A stretch of 64,000 nt of DNA from Chondrus crispus. Taxonomy: Eukaryota; Rhodophyta; Florideophyceae; Gigartinales; Gigartinaceae. The DNA lies in contig NW_005178994.1 in NCBI RefSeq assembly GCF_000350225.1, positions 43,658 to 107,657 on the forward strand. The letters are read 5' to 3'. Positions 18,038 through 30,202 of the stretch are shown here, piece after piece. The position numbers and the translations under genes are program-made. Position 1 is the first letter of the stretch. Every line of letters starts with the position of its first letter. The notes below the pieces were generated by a model. It saw only the letters and a program-made list of their open reading frames with translations, was not told the DNA's origin and did not search any database.

Positions 18038-18758
18038 TGTGCGGAGCTCCGGTGATGGAATGGGGATGGGTGCGACCGAATGTCAGGAGTCTTGAGCCTT
18101 GTTACAGTAAAATGCATGGGCGGTATGCATTGAGAATATGCCTCTTGGTGGACAAAAAGGCGCCAAAACGTTTGAGAATATCTATTTTTAAATTTATCCA
18201 TGCGTTGTACGTCTGACCTCTAGTCAATAGCTGTCATCACCTTTTTCGATTACAGTTTTCGATATGATTTCTTCTTTTTTATTTAAAATGGGCAGAATTT
18301 GACTTGGTCCGACGGTTTATGTGTTTGTCCAAGAATTGACCAACCCCCCCTTTATTTGTGTGTACACAAATCACCATTTTTGTGTACATTCAGTGTAATT
18401 TGTGAATGCACAAATGACAAAACTGGTATAGGCTCGACCACGGACGAGGCAAATGTGCAACATACACAAATCGCATTTTTAGCGGGAGTGAGAGCGACAA
18501 AGCGGTTGTAAAATATGAGAATCCTAACGTATATACTTTAGTGAAATACTGTAAGGAAGATGCACTTGCCCGGTTTACTCCCTTTATAAGAAAGGCCTCC
18601 TCCCGAGTAGCGGGAGCGAGAAGAGGACAAGGAAAAAAAGGATAGTGTTCTACGTCCCGCAGGCGAAAGGCTCGACTGCTCGAGCCCCCACCATTGCGAG
18701 ACACCTACTCGGTAGTAGGGTCGGTGAACATTAAATTCTACTTACTTTTCCTACTTTT
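18038..18758. other. Stretch between two transposase remnants
   Basis: About 720 bp with no gene. It includes a short palindrome TTTGTGTGTACACAAA near 18355-18370. It presumably contains unrecognised ends of the flanking DNA transposons. Confidence 0.4.
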
Positions 18759-19615
18759 ATGGTGTATTCTGTGAAAATACCACAGCGGTGTAGCACCCTC
18801 CGCCAACAAGCGCATCTCTGTCTTTCGCGTTCCCTGATGACATCTGATGAAATAGTTCGCATCGAGAAGAAGTTCGGAGCCGTTCGGTTTTCCGGGTGCA
18901 TAAGAGCTGTAGATTGCGCTGGATGGCGGTGGAAAACGCCCCCAAGGCCATTCAAGGGAGTCTTATTGGAAAGAACGGGTTTCCAGTGCTCCGTGCGGAA
19001 GCTATCTGTGACCTAGACTTGTGGATCTGGCATTTTCAGTTTGGATATCCCGGAATGCTCAACGATCTCAACATTTTGGACCTGAGCCAGCATGTTCTGA
19101 CGGGAGCATTTCCAACTGCTGCACCTTCCTACAAGATTGAAGACGAGGAGTTCAAGTGGTGGTATTATCTCGCTGATGGGATATATCCCAATTGGAAGAT
19201 CTTTTGCAAGACAATGAACGAACCCGTCCGCGAGAGGGAATGGCTTTTCTGCAAGGCGCAAGAGAGTGTGAGTAAGTGTGTCGAGCGCGTGTTCGGCGTC
19301 CTTTTCCGGCAGTTTAGATATAGTGCCATGGCTTCGGAATTATGGTCGTCTGGAGACATGCAGAAAATAGCCCTGACGTGTGTGATTCTACATAATATGA
19401 TTGTGAAAACTCGTTGGTACGACTACACAAGCGACGGTGGAAGAGGACTGAGCCGACACTACAATGAATCAAACGATCTTACAAATCTGCAATTGACTCC
19501 CGTTCAGACTGAAAACGTGCAGCTTCGGCTGCAACAAATGACGGCCACAAGCGGAAACTTGCAGTGCGCAAACGAGCATGCGCGTTTGCGCAGCGCTCCA
19601 ATCGGTTACATTTAG
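18759..19615 (+). pseudogene. PIF/Harbinger transposase, frameshifted
   Basis: Two overlapping + strand frames carry one Harbinger-type (plant transposon protein) transposase. The first, up to about 18,950, contains the first catalytic aspartate in CIRAVDCAGWRWK. The second, from about 18,945 to 19,615, continues with AICDLDLWIWHFQFGYPGML, then YYLADGIYP with the second aspartate, and QESVSKCVERVFGVLFRQF with the glutamate, followed by CVILHNMIV. The change of frame just after the first motif and the lack of an N-terminal half show that the gene is dead. The Myb-like partner protein of Harbinger elements is not seen here. Element ends were not found. Confidence 0.85.
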
Positions 19616-19821
19616 AATCGAAAGGGCAACAATGAGACGTATGCAATGGAGCATCAAACTTCGGAGAGTCTTCAAGTTCAATGAAGCGTTAAAATTATAT
19701 CTTCGTATCAAGCAGGCTGATCTCGTACTATAACTCCATTTACCGAAATGATTTCGCTCGAATGCCTACGTTCGATACTCACGCAAACTACTAGGATGAT
19801 GAAAACCATCGAATAGCTATC

Positions 19822-20868
19822 TGTAGTGCAATAAGGGGTTGTACAAGGGGGTGAGGGGAAAAGAAACTAAGTCGGAATGTGAATACTGTAGTCCCGGATT
19901 GGGGGGACACACGTGTGAATATTTGCACAGTTTTTATTTTAATTATTAATTTTATTTAGTTAATTAGTCAGTATTAATTTTGCTGACATTAGATTAGATC
20001 TAGGATCTAGCGCCACAAGCTACTGTAGTGGCTCCCGCTGGGCGATGTATACCTTAGCCCGCTGACCACCAAGTCAGTAAAGGTAACCCGAGTTGCCAGA
20101 GTCTGATATCGCCTTAGTCGAAGTTCGTCTTTCACAAGACATTCCCTTTTACTACAGATTACTTTATCCTTTGCGCTCGGGGGGTCCCTTTCCTTTTCCT
20201 TTATTTCCCTATCCTTTTCTATCTCTAATTCTACCTATTTCCCTTATCTTTTGATGGTACCATCGGTATTGGTTGCGACCGAACCGGTGTAGGTGTCTTG
20301 GTCATCGGTCGACACAGTTGGTGTAGCGCTGCTACTGTGACCTATTTTCCGACGGACTGTTGCGACGACGTCTCCCTCGAAGGGCTTTTCCGTGTGTACA
20401 AGCCAGTGTTGGTGCCATCGGCCTTGGTTGCGACCGAACCGGTGAAGGTGTTTCGAGCCATCGGGCGGCACAGTTGGTGTAGCGTTGCTACTCTCATTTC
20501 ATCCCGTCGGGCTGCGTTGCGACGCCCTCGTCGAAGGCCTTGTCGCGTTACAAGGTGTCGAAGAAGCTCAACGAGCACTGGACTTACAACCCAGTGGAAC
20601 CGGGGTACCCAAGTACACGCCCCACCCCACACTCGTCGAGCAGTCCTCTTCGCAAGTCTCTACCACAACGATCCCGGGCCGGGCTATTTCTCTGTGCCCC
20701 CCTCTCAAGGGTCTGAGCTACTACGAGTGGCAAGCTCGTTTAAACGGAGAAAGGAGAGGCGGACACTCCGTAGCGCTGTGCCGTTGGCAGTTCTTCTTTT
20801 TGTTGCTGTTGTTGTTTTTGCTGGACCATCGGACCGCGGTCTCTGCCTGACAGGCGCAGTGCACTACA
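19822..20868 (+). repeat. 5' LTR of Gypsy-1, 1047 bp
   Basis: It begins TGTAGTGCAATAAGG and ends GCAGTGCACTACA, the TG...CA form with short inverted ends. The reversed solo LTR at 40707-41756 (1050 bp) is a close relative along its whole length. A primer-binding site follows four bases after its end. Confidence 0.9.
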
Positions 20869-20872
20869 TAAG

Positions 20873-20888
20873 TGGTCTCCCGACCTAG
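20873..20888 (+). other. Putative primer-binding site of Gypsy-1
   Basis: The sequence TGGTCTCCCGACCTAG follows the 5' LTR after four bases. TGG at its start is expected for pairing with the CCA end of a tRNA. The tRNA species was not identified. Confidence 0.65.
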
Positions 20889-21030
20889 AACTAGTGTACA
20901 GGAGACCCGACCTAGAAACTACGTAAGTGGAAACGGACTACATCAGTGGTCTCTGCGACGTAAGGTTTTTCAGGTGCTGTAGCGATTTCTACTTTTTTGT
21001 TATAAGTTAGGTTCGTTTTGGAAACGAACT

Positions 21031-24000
21031 ATGTCGACAAGCGCCCCCGGGGACGTCGGTCCCGGGGCGAGCAGAATCGGATCGGCAAGGGCGTGGAGGA
21101 TCCCACGAGGTCCTCGCACCCGAAGCCAGGCCAATACGGCCACGGATCCCGAAGGTCAAGAACCCCCGACGGGGATTGAAGCCGACAAGTATAACCTACC
21201 CAATAGGTTCGAGAAAATGGGCGAGGAAATTCGCCAAGAGATGACGAAAATCTCGAGGCTGAATTAGCCCTAGTCCGCAAGAAACTGGAGTTGCAATCCT
21301 CCGAGTTCCACGCCGTGTTAGGAGAGCTATCGGCTCGAGTGGATCTCGTTGAGAAGGAGCGAGGTGATGCGACCGACGGTCTGGAGCTGGAGGTCCTAGT
21401 GAAGTGCAATGTGCCTGTCAGGCCGGAACCAGGGTCCAACGGTCCAGCGACAACACAACCAACAAACAACAACCAACAAGAGTTGCCGACGGCACAGCCC
21501 TACGGAGTGTCCGATTCTCCCTTTCCCTTTAAGTGGGTTTGCGGCCCACAGTAGCTCAAGTCCCTGATAGGGGGGGGCAAAAGGAAGAGGCCCGCCCCGG
21601 GACGAATGGTGGTAGAGTCTTGTACAGGCAGCTGCTCGGCGAGTTCGGGGCGGTGATTGGGAAGCCGGGCCCGATGGGTCGTAAAGCCAATGCTCGCGGA
21701 GCTCGCGGAGCGCCTGTTGCACCTTATACCCTTGATAAGGTCTTCGACGGGGGCGTCGCAACGCAGCCCGACGGGAATCAGCAAACACGTAGCAGCGCTA
21801 CACCTCCGTACTGCCCAATGGCAAAGTTCCGACACCGGAACGGTCGCAACCTGTATCCGATGGAACCAACACTGTCCTGTATACACAACAGGACCTTCGA
21901 GGGAAACGTCGTTGCAACAGCCTCCGTCGGTGGACGTAAACAAGTAGCAGCGCTACACCCACGCGTCGCCCGATGGCCAAGACACCTACACCGGTCCGGT
22001 CGCAACCAAAGCCGATGGCACCAACAACAAACAAAAGAACCAACACAAGAGCCCGATGACTCCAGTCGTCATAATGCGGATCGCAATCAGGCACTGTGGA
22101 ACCAACGCAAGATAAGGGAATAGAAATAGAGATAGAAATAGAAAAGGATAGGTGAAATAAAGGAAAAGGAAAGGGAACCCCCGAGCGCAAAGGATAACGT
22201 AATCTGTGGTAAAAGGGAGCGTTTTGGGAAAGACGGACTTCGACCAAGGCGATATTCAACTCTGGCAACTCGGGTTACCTTTACTGACTTGGTGGTCAGA
22301 GGGCTAAGGTATATATCGCCCCGCCGGAGTCACTACAGTAGCTCGCGACGCTAGATCCTAGATCTAATCTAGTGTCAGCAAAATTAATGCCAACTAATTA
22401 ACTAAATCAAATAAAATAATTAAAAATTAAAACTGTGCAATTATTCACACGTGTGTCCCCCAACCCGGACTACTTTTCATATCCAAATATTTTCCTTTCT
22501 TTTCACCCCCCTTTTCAGGTGCGTCTTGCACTACACCTAGCTTCGTTGAAACTTTCAGTCAAGGACGCTAGGCGCGACGCGAATCAAGCTTTGGAGTCCT
22601 TAGGTAAATTCAGAACCAGCATCGACGACAAGTTCGACCGGGCCGCCCATCGTCTCAAGGACCTTGAGCAGGCCGCTGGCCGAGAGCCGCAGGAACCGGA
22701 CCAAGAGCCGCTCCCTACGGGTCGAGAAGGCGACCGTCGATCGAAGAAGGATAAGTCCGCGCGACAGCGGAGTTTCAAGTCGAAGACTTCGAAGAAGAAT
22801 CTGCGACGCAGGAGCAAGAGTCACTGTAGTGACGAGCCGGAGGGCCGAGATTCCATGGCCGAGTCAAATGGTCTTTCCGAAGATGGTGACGACGGTTCGT
22901 CGAACCATGCCGGCGATTCCGAACATCATTCAGAGGAAGGAAACGGAAATTCGCAGGGCAGGAAAATTTCCTCCAGACGGGGCGGGATCACTTCGTCCGC
23001 TTCGCGGATAGATAAGGACGCTGAGCCAGAGGACGTCGCTACGCGACGCGGGCCGCGATGGGAGGAGTTGGAGGAGCTGAATCCGACCAACTACCTCTTC
23101 AAGAAATTACTTTCGTACCGAACATACCGCTTACGGAACCCGCAGATATATTTGTCAAGTTCCCGGCGGACCGCCGTGCGAAAAATTAGGAGAGATATTC
23201 CGCCTAAGGTGAAGAAGGACAACACGTTCACAGGAGAGGACGGGGTCCTTGTGTTGGATTTTTTGGCAAAATCGGTTCAAGAGTTTGATACTCAAGAAAT
23301 GAACGAGGGGCAAGCGATCCGCTTGTTGCCCGAATTTCTAAGCGGCATCGCCTTGAGACAGTACACTTCGGTGTCTCAGACGGCCGGGTCCCACCACGGA
23401 AAGGTATCCGTTTGGCCGGAGGGCGTACAGTGGTTGTTGAGGAGTTTCGCAACCGACGAGGCGATCCGTCAAGCCGTGCTCGCTTTGCGAGAAGTTCAGC
23501 AAAGACCGTCTGAAGACGAGATGGAATTTTATATCCGTCTGACGGACGCGAGCAATCGATGTGGAAACGTATATTCGATGGAAGAACAAATGACGATGTT
23601 TATTGAAGGACTCGATTCGAGTATCAAGCCAATGGTATCTCAATACCGACAAGACAATCGAGACGTTTCGTTTTTGAGACTAGTTACTTACGCGAAGGCG
23701 CATGGCTCGGCGAGCCGCGCTAAGGACAAGAAGACCAAGAAGGTCACGATTCAGACGCCGTCGACGATCAGGGCGGGTAAGAAGCCGAGGGCTTCTAATC
23801 CCGGTCGTAGAAGTCAGGGCGCCGTTCACTTAGCCGAAACAATCTCTGCCTCGGATGAACGCGGTGCGCACGGAAGCAGCGAAAATCAGTATGAAGGAGC
23901 CTTGGTAGCCGAAGGCAATTTTATTGAGCCATCGGAGGGCTACGGACACGAGGACTACGGGGCAAGCGGGTCGTCAACTTTACCGACGCCCACATACACG

Positions 24001-24363
24001 ACGGAGTCGTTTTCAGAGCCCACCGATCCCGTGATGACGTTTCGGGGGCGCGGCCACACGCCTGCGCCGCGCATTCCGATGGAAGACAAGGGTACGACGT
24101 TTCGAAGGCCAGGCTGGATAGGAGGGCCGCAACGTCAAGGAAGGCCGCCGGCCCGTGGAGGACCTAGGCCGCAATATCCCGTCAAGACGCACGGACTCGT
24201 GTGCTATCATTGCTATGAAAAGGGGCACGCCGCGCCAACGTGCATTCTTTCCCTCCGGCAAATGCACCGAGTTTTGGAAAATTATGAGGCGTTGTCTCCG
24301 ATGGAGAGGTTAGGGATACCATCGACGAGTTACCTAAAGGTCAAGAATTGGTTCGATTCATAG
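21031..24363 (+). CDS. Gypsy-1 gag region (fossil)
   Basis: The region opens with ATG 21031 about 160 bp after the LTR. A basic, coiled-coil-rich N-terminal part is followed, beyond the inserted solo LTR, by a capsid-like domain and a zinc knuckle of the form CX2CX4HX4C (CYHCYEKGHAAPTC, near 24.2 kb). It is part of a broken element. A homologous gag lies in Gypsy-3. Confidence 0.8.
21400..22535 (-). mobile_element. Solo LTR, reversed, inserted in Gypsy-1 gag
   Basis: This 1136-bp LTR belongs to the same TGTAGTGCA family as the Gypsy-1 LTR but to a second subfamily shared with 38354-39242. It lies in the opposite orientation. The 5-bp target duplication CCTAG is exact on both sides (21395-21399 and 22536-22540), which shows insertion of an element later reduced to one LTR by recombination. 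Confidence 0.93.
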
Positions 24364-24699
24364 ACGGCGAGCACGCCGAGTGCTTCAACGCCGAGGCCGA
24401 ACCAACCCTTCAGAAGGCCCGCCGCGGGGCCCGCGTCGTCGGACGTGAGAAGGAACCCGCAGCGGCAGGAAAACTAGAGAGGGGAATCTCGCATGAGCCG
24501 CGAGAGGCACAGGGTCGACGTACTGTGCCCGGGGCTCGGCCCCGTTCCCCGTCTCTAAGGGAAAAGTCAGGCCCCGATGAGGAGGTTGTTGGATTGGTGG
24601 ATAAGCCCAAAGGGCCAGCTCAAGTCAAGAAAATTTTGAGCCGAGCCCGAGATCATCCTCTGGAAGAAGTTCGAAGACCCTGGTACAGTGTTAAGCGAA

Positions 24700-27111
24700 G
24701 GGAGTGTCCCGAGAAGATTTTGGTTCTTGCGCGAAAAAACTACAAAGTTTACGCGGACATTGGACCAACAGTCGGACTGATGAGCCGGGTGTTGTCTGTA
24801 TTAGACACCGGCGCGGGACCAAACCTTGTGCGAAGATCGGAACTCCCGGCTGGAATGGAATCTCTAGTGTCCTACGGACCAACCGAAGACATTGGCGACG
24901 CGAACAATAGGCCACTCAGGACTCTCGGCACAATTAGAATGCCTGTGAAACTTGGAAAATTTGTGGCCGCAGCCAAGTTTATTGTATGCGAAAAACTAGC
25001 AATCTCGCTGATTCTAGGCGCGGACTACTGTGACCGGTTTGTGGAAGCAATTTATCCAAGGAAGAAAACGGTTGAGTTGGCGGATTTCTCGGAGGTTCCG
25101 ATAGTTAGGCGGTTCTCGACGAGAAAAGGGAAGAAGAATCTCGTCGCGGGAGAGGACGAGAATGATAGAAAGGGGGAGCGAATTTCCCCTAAGGTAAAAG
25201 CGGCAAGAGCCACGACTATCGAGCCAGGGACGCAACGCGTCGTGGAATGCACCTCGAAGAGGGCGGGCTTGGTTGTGGTTCAGCCGTACTCGTCGTTGTA
25301 CGAAAGGCACGGGTTGACGTGCACGAATGGTGTCGTTCAGGTTGAGCCTGACCGGCCATTTCGTTTATTCGTTGCGAATTTTAGGACGTACCCTGTCAGG
25401 GTGCAAAAAGGCCAAGTGGTGGCAGAATTATTACCGCACCCGAGAGCCGCGCTCGAGAGCAAAACCACTATTGGTGAAGTTCTCGGAATTCAAGAAAGGA
25501 AGAAGGAAAATTTTCCTAATTCCACCAAGACGCCTACGGGCGAGACAAGATGCGAACCGTCGGATCAAGATCGCGAGAACCAGCAAGGAGAACGGGAGGA
25601 AAGGCTCTTCGCGACGGCAACGACGAAGCCGGAGCGGCGGATTGAGCCTCCCCCGCCGGACGTGGAGGAACTCGACCTGAGCCACGTACCGGTCCGGCTG
25701 CGCGAAAGATTCCGTCGGATGTTGAAAAATATTCCCCCATGTAGGACGGGACCCTCGGCGAGATCAACACCACGGTCCATCGGATTGAACTGGCCCCGGA
25801 TACATGGCCAATTGCGCAAGCTCCCTACCGAGCCGGTCCAAAGGCTCGGGAGGTCGTGGACGCAGAAGTACAGAAGATGTTAGAAGCAGGAGTCATCAAA
25901 CCGGCGCAGTCAGAATGGGCATCGCCCGTTTTATTAGTGCCGAAGCCGGACGGATCGATGCGCTTTTGCGTAGACTATCGCCGGTTAAACGCGGTAACGG
26001 TAAAGGACACGTACCTTTTACCGCGCAGGGATGAGTGCCTGGACTCGCTTGGTGACACCAAGGTTTTCTCCGCGTTGGACGCGATCTCGGGATATTGGCA
26101 GATGCCTATCCCTGAGCGCGACCGCGACAAGACCGCATTTTCGTGTCACTCAGGACTGTATCGCTTCTCAAGAATGCTCTTCGGGCTAACTAACACGCCA
26201 GCGACGTTTCAGAGAGCAATGGATATCCTGCTCTCTCCGTTCCGTTGGAAATGCTGTTTGGTGTATCTGGATGACATCATAATTTTTAGCAAGTCATGGG
26301 AGGAGCACATCGTGCATGTGGATGAAATACTTTCTGTATTGGAGAAGGCAGGTGTGAAGCTCAAGCTTCGCAAGTGCGAATTTTTCGTCGAAAAGATCAA
26401 GTACCTGGGCCATGTCGTTCGGCCAGGTACATTGGAAGTTGACGCTGCGCGAACCGTCGCATTGGAACAAGTGAGGTACCCTCAAACGCAGACCCAGCTC
26501 AGGAGCTTCTTGGGACTTTGTAATGTCTACCGCAGATTCGTTCCGCATTATGCGATAATCGCGCATCCTCTCAATCAACTGTTGAAGAAAGGACAACCGG
26601 TCCAGTTGGAAGGATTCGACGAACCGTGCGAAAAAGCTTTTCACAAGCTCAAAGACGCTATCTTGGCGCCACCGGTGTTGGCGCTGCCGAAGAAGGACCT
26701 ACCATACTCGGTAGACACCGATGCAAGCGACTATCAAATCGGCGCTGCATTATTTCAAACGCACCCGGATGCGCAACGTAAACCCATCGGGTTCTTTTCA
26801 AGAACGGTATCCGCGGCCGAGAGAAACTATTCTATATCAGAAAAAGAATGTCTAGCGGTAATTTGGGCCGTACAGACTTTAAGACCATATGTATATGGCG
26901 AGCACTTCATTGTGCATACCGACCATGCCTCATTGAGGTGGTTGGTGAACGTAACCGACCCCAGCGGGAGATTAATCCGATGGAGGCTCCGCCTCTCGGA
27001 ATTCGATTTCGAAATCAAGTACAAGAAGGGCAAGGCGAATAGTCAAGCTGATGCCCTGTCAAGATTGCGGACGGCAGGAGAAACCGTCGACGAAATCGAC
27101 GACGAGATTAT
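24700..27111 (+). CDS. Gypsy-1 protease, reverse transcriptase and RNase H (fossil)
   Basis: In order are an aspartic protease motif (VLDTGAGPNLV, near 24.8 kb), a reverse transcriptase with FCVDYRRLNAVTV and the catalytic YLDD box (near 26.27 kb), and an RNase H with VDTDASDYQIGAALF (near 26.7 kb). The order and motifs are typical of Ty3/gypsy. The pol continues with integrase beyond the inserted copia element. Confidence 0.88.
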
Positions 27112-27453
27112 TGTGGTTACACCGTGTCCGTTTCCTTGTCTGTGCTTTTACTTGTTGTTCACACAGAGCATGTCGCCGCTTCTACCAAGTGCGGCCGTGC
27201 TGCTGGAGCTTAAGTGCTACTGGCAGTGCTGACAAAACCCGAGGAGGAGAGTGCACTAATTATCTCAGCTAGAGAGGTAGTCCACTGTCTGCTTGCCATG
27301 CAACCAGACAGTCGACTGTGATCCTGTAGTACCTCTATTATGTAGTACCTCTATTACGTAGTACCACAGTCTGTAGTACCTCTATTCCGTAGTACCACAT
27401 CCCATGCTGACAATACTGTCCTGTCTGGGTTGAGGTTGCCTACAGTACCAACA
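27112..27453 (-). repeat. 3' LTR of Copia-1, 342 bp
   Basis: On the minus strand it begins TGTTGGTACTGTAGG and ends in CCACA. It is preceded on that strand by a G/A-rich polypurine tract (27454-27473). It contains an internal minisatellite of about 17 bp with the core GTAGTACCTCTATT. Confidence 0.93.
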
Positions 27454-27466
27454 CTCCCCCTCACCC

Positions 27467-30181
27467 TCAATCCTGGTCGAGATCCATTCCCATCATCTTC
27501 GAGAAACACAAATGCTTCACTGTTGCCAACGGCTTCGTCATAACGTCGGCAACCATTTTGTCGGTGGGTGTGTAGACTAGTTGTACTGTCCCAACCGCGA
27601 TGTGATGCCTGATGAAATGGTACTTGACATCGATATGTTTCGACCGTTCGTTACAAACTTCATTATTCCCGAGTGCTATTGCCCCTTGATTGTCAGCAAA
27701 AATCCAAACAGTGGCTTCCGGCTTTGAACATAAGTCGTTGAATAGTCGACGTAACCATAGTGCCTCACGAACTGCATAGGATGTTGAAACATACTCCGCC
27801 TCCACTGTAGACTGCGCCACAATGTCCTGCTTTTTACTGCGCCACGATATAGCTCCCCCTGAACCCACAAACACGTAGCAACTTGTAGACTTCCTCTCGA
27901 TGCGATCACCCGCAAAATCCGAGTCCGTGTAGCCAGCGAAATCCATTTTGTACTTTCCGTTGTTCTTGTACACTACTCCACAGTTAACGGTGTCTTTCAG
28001 ATAGCGAAGGACGTGCTTCGCGGCATTCCAATGCATTCGGCGAGGTTCATCCATAAATCGCGACAGAAAGGATGCGGAAAAAGCGATGTCTGGGCGTGTA
28101 GTGTTTGCTAAATGTAGTATGGAACCAACCAACTCCTTGTAAGGCACAGACGTCATCTTCTCCAACTCCCCCTCGTCGGTGCCGCACAACGAAGTGGAAA
28201 CCACACTGGACGGAAGGGGGGTAGTAGCTGGCTTGCAGTCCTGCATTCCAAATTTAGTCACCATTTCCCAAATCATGTGAGGGCTAGACAAGCGAAGCGA
28301 TCCCATTTCCCGATTACGCTCAATGATTATTCCTAGGAACTTAGTCACTTTCTTTTCCACACGGATCTCCAAGCGCGTTGAGACCTGCGTGACTATGGAT
28401 TCCAAATCCTTCTTATTCAGGCCTGCCAATAGCATGCCGTCCACGTATACTAACACAAATATCTTGACATCCGATACCCTTTGTATGTAAAGGCTAGAGT
28501 CAGACTCCGATTTAAGGAAACCCAAGTCCTGCAGCAGGGTATCTGCGGTGCGATTCCAGGCACGAGACGCCTGTTTGAGACCATAAAGTGCCTTTAGAAG
28601 GCGATAAACGAAATGGGGACGCTCCTTGTTGATGAAGCCTTCAGGCTGTTCCATGTAGAGCTCCTCGTCAAGAGTTCCGTTTAGGAAAGCAGCTTTGACG
28701 TCGATTTGAAGTAGCGATAAATTCTCTTGCGTTGCCAGTGCTAAAAGGAAGCGTAATGTACTGTACTTGGCCACCGGAGCAAATGTTTCAGCGTAGTCAA
28801 TCCCATAGCGCTGAGAGAATCCCTTGGCAACTAGACGTGCACGATATCGACTAACGACGTTTTGATCATCGCGCTTCTTGAAGTACACCCATTTGTTTTT
28901 CACGGGCTTACCCTGTGCAGGGAGTGGCACAAGCTTCCAAGTATTTTTCCTGTTGAGGTCTGATATCTCACCATCCATTGCCATTTTCCATTGGTCTTTC
29001 TCGGGGCCGCTCATGGCCGACTGAAATGTGGTGGGTACAGTAGCATCTTCGTTGCCCAATCTCACATTCAGTGCAATAACGGATGTGTCTGAGAATCGTT
29101 CGGGAGGACGGGAAAGGCGGCTCGAGCGACGAAGTTTTGGTTTGTAGTTGAGAGATTCATTATTAGACACGTTGTACTGTACGCCTCCCGCCGGGTCTTC
29201 CACAGGGTCGCGAGGGACGTCCGAGGCTTCCTCTCCATTACTATTGGAGTCTGTAAATGAAGGAGTTTGTACGTCATCAGTACTGTATACTTCAACTTCA
29301 GCAGAGCTTGAACCTGTCGGGCTAGCATCTTCAGTCTCTTGGGTGTTGTGCGTGATAGTCTCGTCAAACGTCACATCACGTGAAGTGACCACGGTGTTTG
29401 AGGATGGGTAGTATACCTTGTAGCTATTTCCTCTGTCGAACCCAACCAGATACCCCACTGTAGCTCTAACATCAAACTTGCCTTTACGCAACTTCTTTGG
29501 TACATGGACGAATGCCTTTGACCCGAATTTCCTGATGTGAGCAAGATTGGGCTGCTTCCCGGTTATGACCTCGTACGGTGTCACACCTGTGACGTTACCG
29601 GCGTGCGTATACATGCGGTTGCGAAGCCAGCTGGCAGTATTAACTGCCTCGGCCCACAGCATGTCGTGGTTTTTAAGATGTCTAGTAGACATCATGATAG
29701 TTCGTGCCATGTCCATGAGGGTACGGTTTAAACGTTCTGCCTTCCCGTTCGACTCTGGAGAGTACGAAGAGGTTACCTCATGCATGGTGCCTCTCTGTGA
29801 CATCCATTTCTTGAACGGTTTGGACATAAACTCTCCGCCATTGTCTGTCCGCAGTCTTTTCACTTTCACAGGCGCAACTTGGTTAACGTCCGATTCTACT
29901 GTTCTCACGGACAAATGCTTGACTTTGTCACCGAACAGAGTTTCGACACCGACTATCATTTCTTTGAGGAACTCACTGGCTTCGCCCTTTCTAGAGATAA
30001 ATCGGACCATTGACAGCGCACTGGAGTCATCGTAAAGGGTAATGAAATATCGGGCACCACTGAGGGATGGGTGTTTGGTCGGACCGCACAAGTCGGCATG
30101 TACTAGGTCTAGCGGTTTTGTGGACCGTTTGTCAACTTCATGCATGGTAGGCCTCACTTGCCGCGTCGATTTCCCAATCAT
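27467..30181 (-). CDS. Copia-1 integrase, reverse transcriptase and RNase H region (fossil)
   Basis: A 904-residue frame contains the integrase core (LDLVHADLCGPTKHPSL through TDNGGEFMSKPF and SPESNGKAERLNRTLMDMAR), a copia reverse transcriptase (KNKWVYFKKRDD, QIDVKAAFLNGTLDEELYM, FVLVYVDGMLLAG) and RNase H (YTDSDFAGDRIERKSTSCYV through KHIDVKYHFIRHHI). Order and motifs fix it as Ty1/copia. Confidence 0.93.
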   Translation of the reverse strand: MIGKSTRQVRPTMHEVDKRSTKPLDLVHADLCGPTKHPSLSGARYFITLYDDSSALSMVRFISRKGEASEFLKEMIVGVETLFGDKVKHLSVRTVESDVNQVAPVKVKRLRTDNGGEFMSKPFKKWMSQRGTMHEVTSSYSPESNGKAERLNRTLMDMARTIMMSTRHLKNHDMLWAEAVNTASWLRNRMYTHAGNVTGVTPYEVITGKQPNLAHIRKFGSKAFVHVPKKLRKGKFDVRATVGYLVGFDRGNSYKVYYPSSNTVVTSRDVTFDETITHNTQETEDASPTGSSSAEVEVYSTDDVQTPSFTDSNSNGEEASDVPRDPVEDPAGGVQYNVSNNESLNYKPKLRRSSRLSRPPERFSDTSVIALNVRLGNEDATVPTTFQSAMSGPEKDQWKMAMDGEISDLNRKNTWKLVPLPAQGKPVKNKWVYFKKRDDQNVVSRYRARLVAKGFSQRYGIDYAETFAPVAKYSTLRFLLALATQENLSLLQIDVKAAFLNGTLDEELYMEQPEGFINKERPHFVYRLLKALYGLKQASRAWNRTADTLLQDLGFLKSESDSSLYIQRVSDVKIFVLVYVDGMLLAGLNKKDLESIVTQVSTRLEIRVEKKVTKFLGIIIERNREMGSLRLSSPHMIWEMVTKFGMQDCKPATTPLPSSVVSTSLCGTDEGELEKMTSVPYKELVGSILHLANTTRPDIAFSASFLSRFMDEPRRMHWNAAKHVLRYLKDTVNCGVVYKNNGKYKMDFAGYTDSDFAGDRIERKSTSCYVFVGSGGAISWRSKKQDIVAQSTVEAEYVSTSYAVREALWLRRLFNDLCSKPEATVWIFADNQGAIALGNNEVCNERSKHIDVKYHFIRHHIAVGTVQLVYTPTDKMVADVMTKPLATVKHLCFSKMMGMDLDQD

Positions 30182-30202
30182 GCAGTCGGTACATGCTTCG
30201 GT

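Noticed and set aside
19822-22535. A single DNA transposon with long terminal inverted repeats
   Set aside because: The opposite-facing repeats are two LTRs: a 5' LTR with primer site and a reversed solo LTR with its own target duplication CCTAG.
27112-27453. CRISPR-like array in the Copia-1 LTR
   Set aside because: The short repeats GTAGTACCTCTATT are contiguous minisatellite units without unique spacers, and both LTRs carry the same array.
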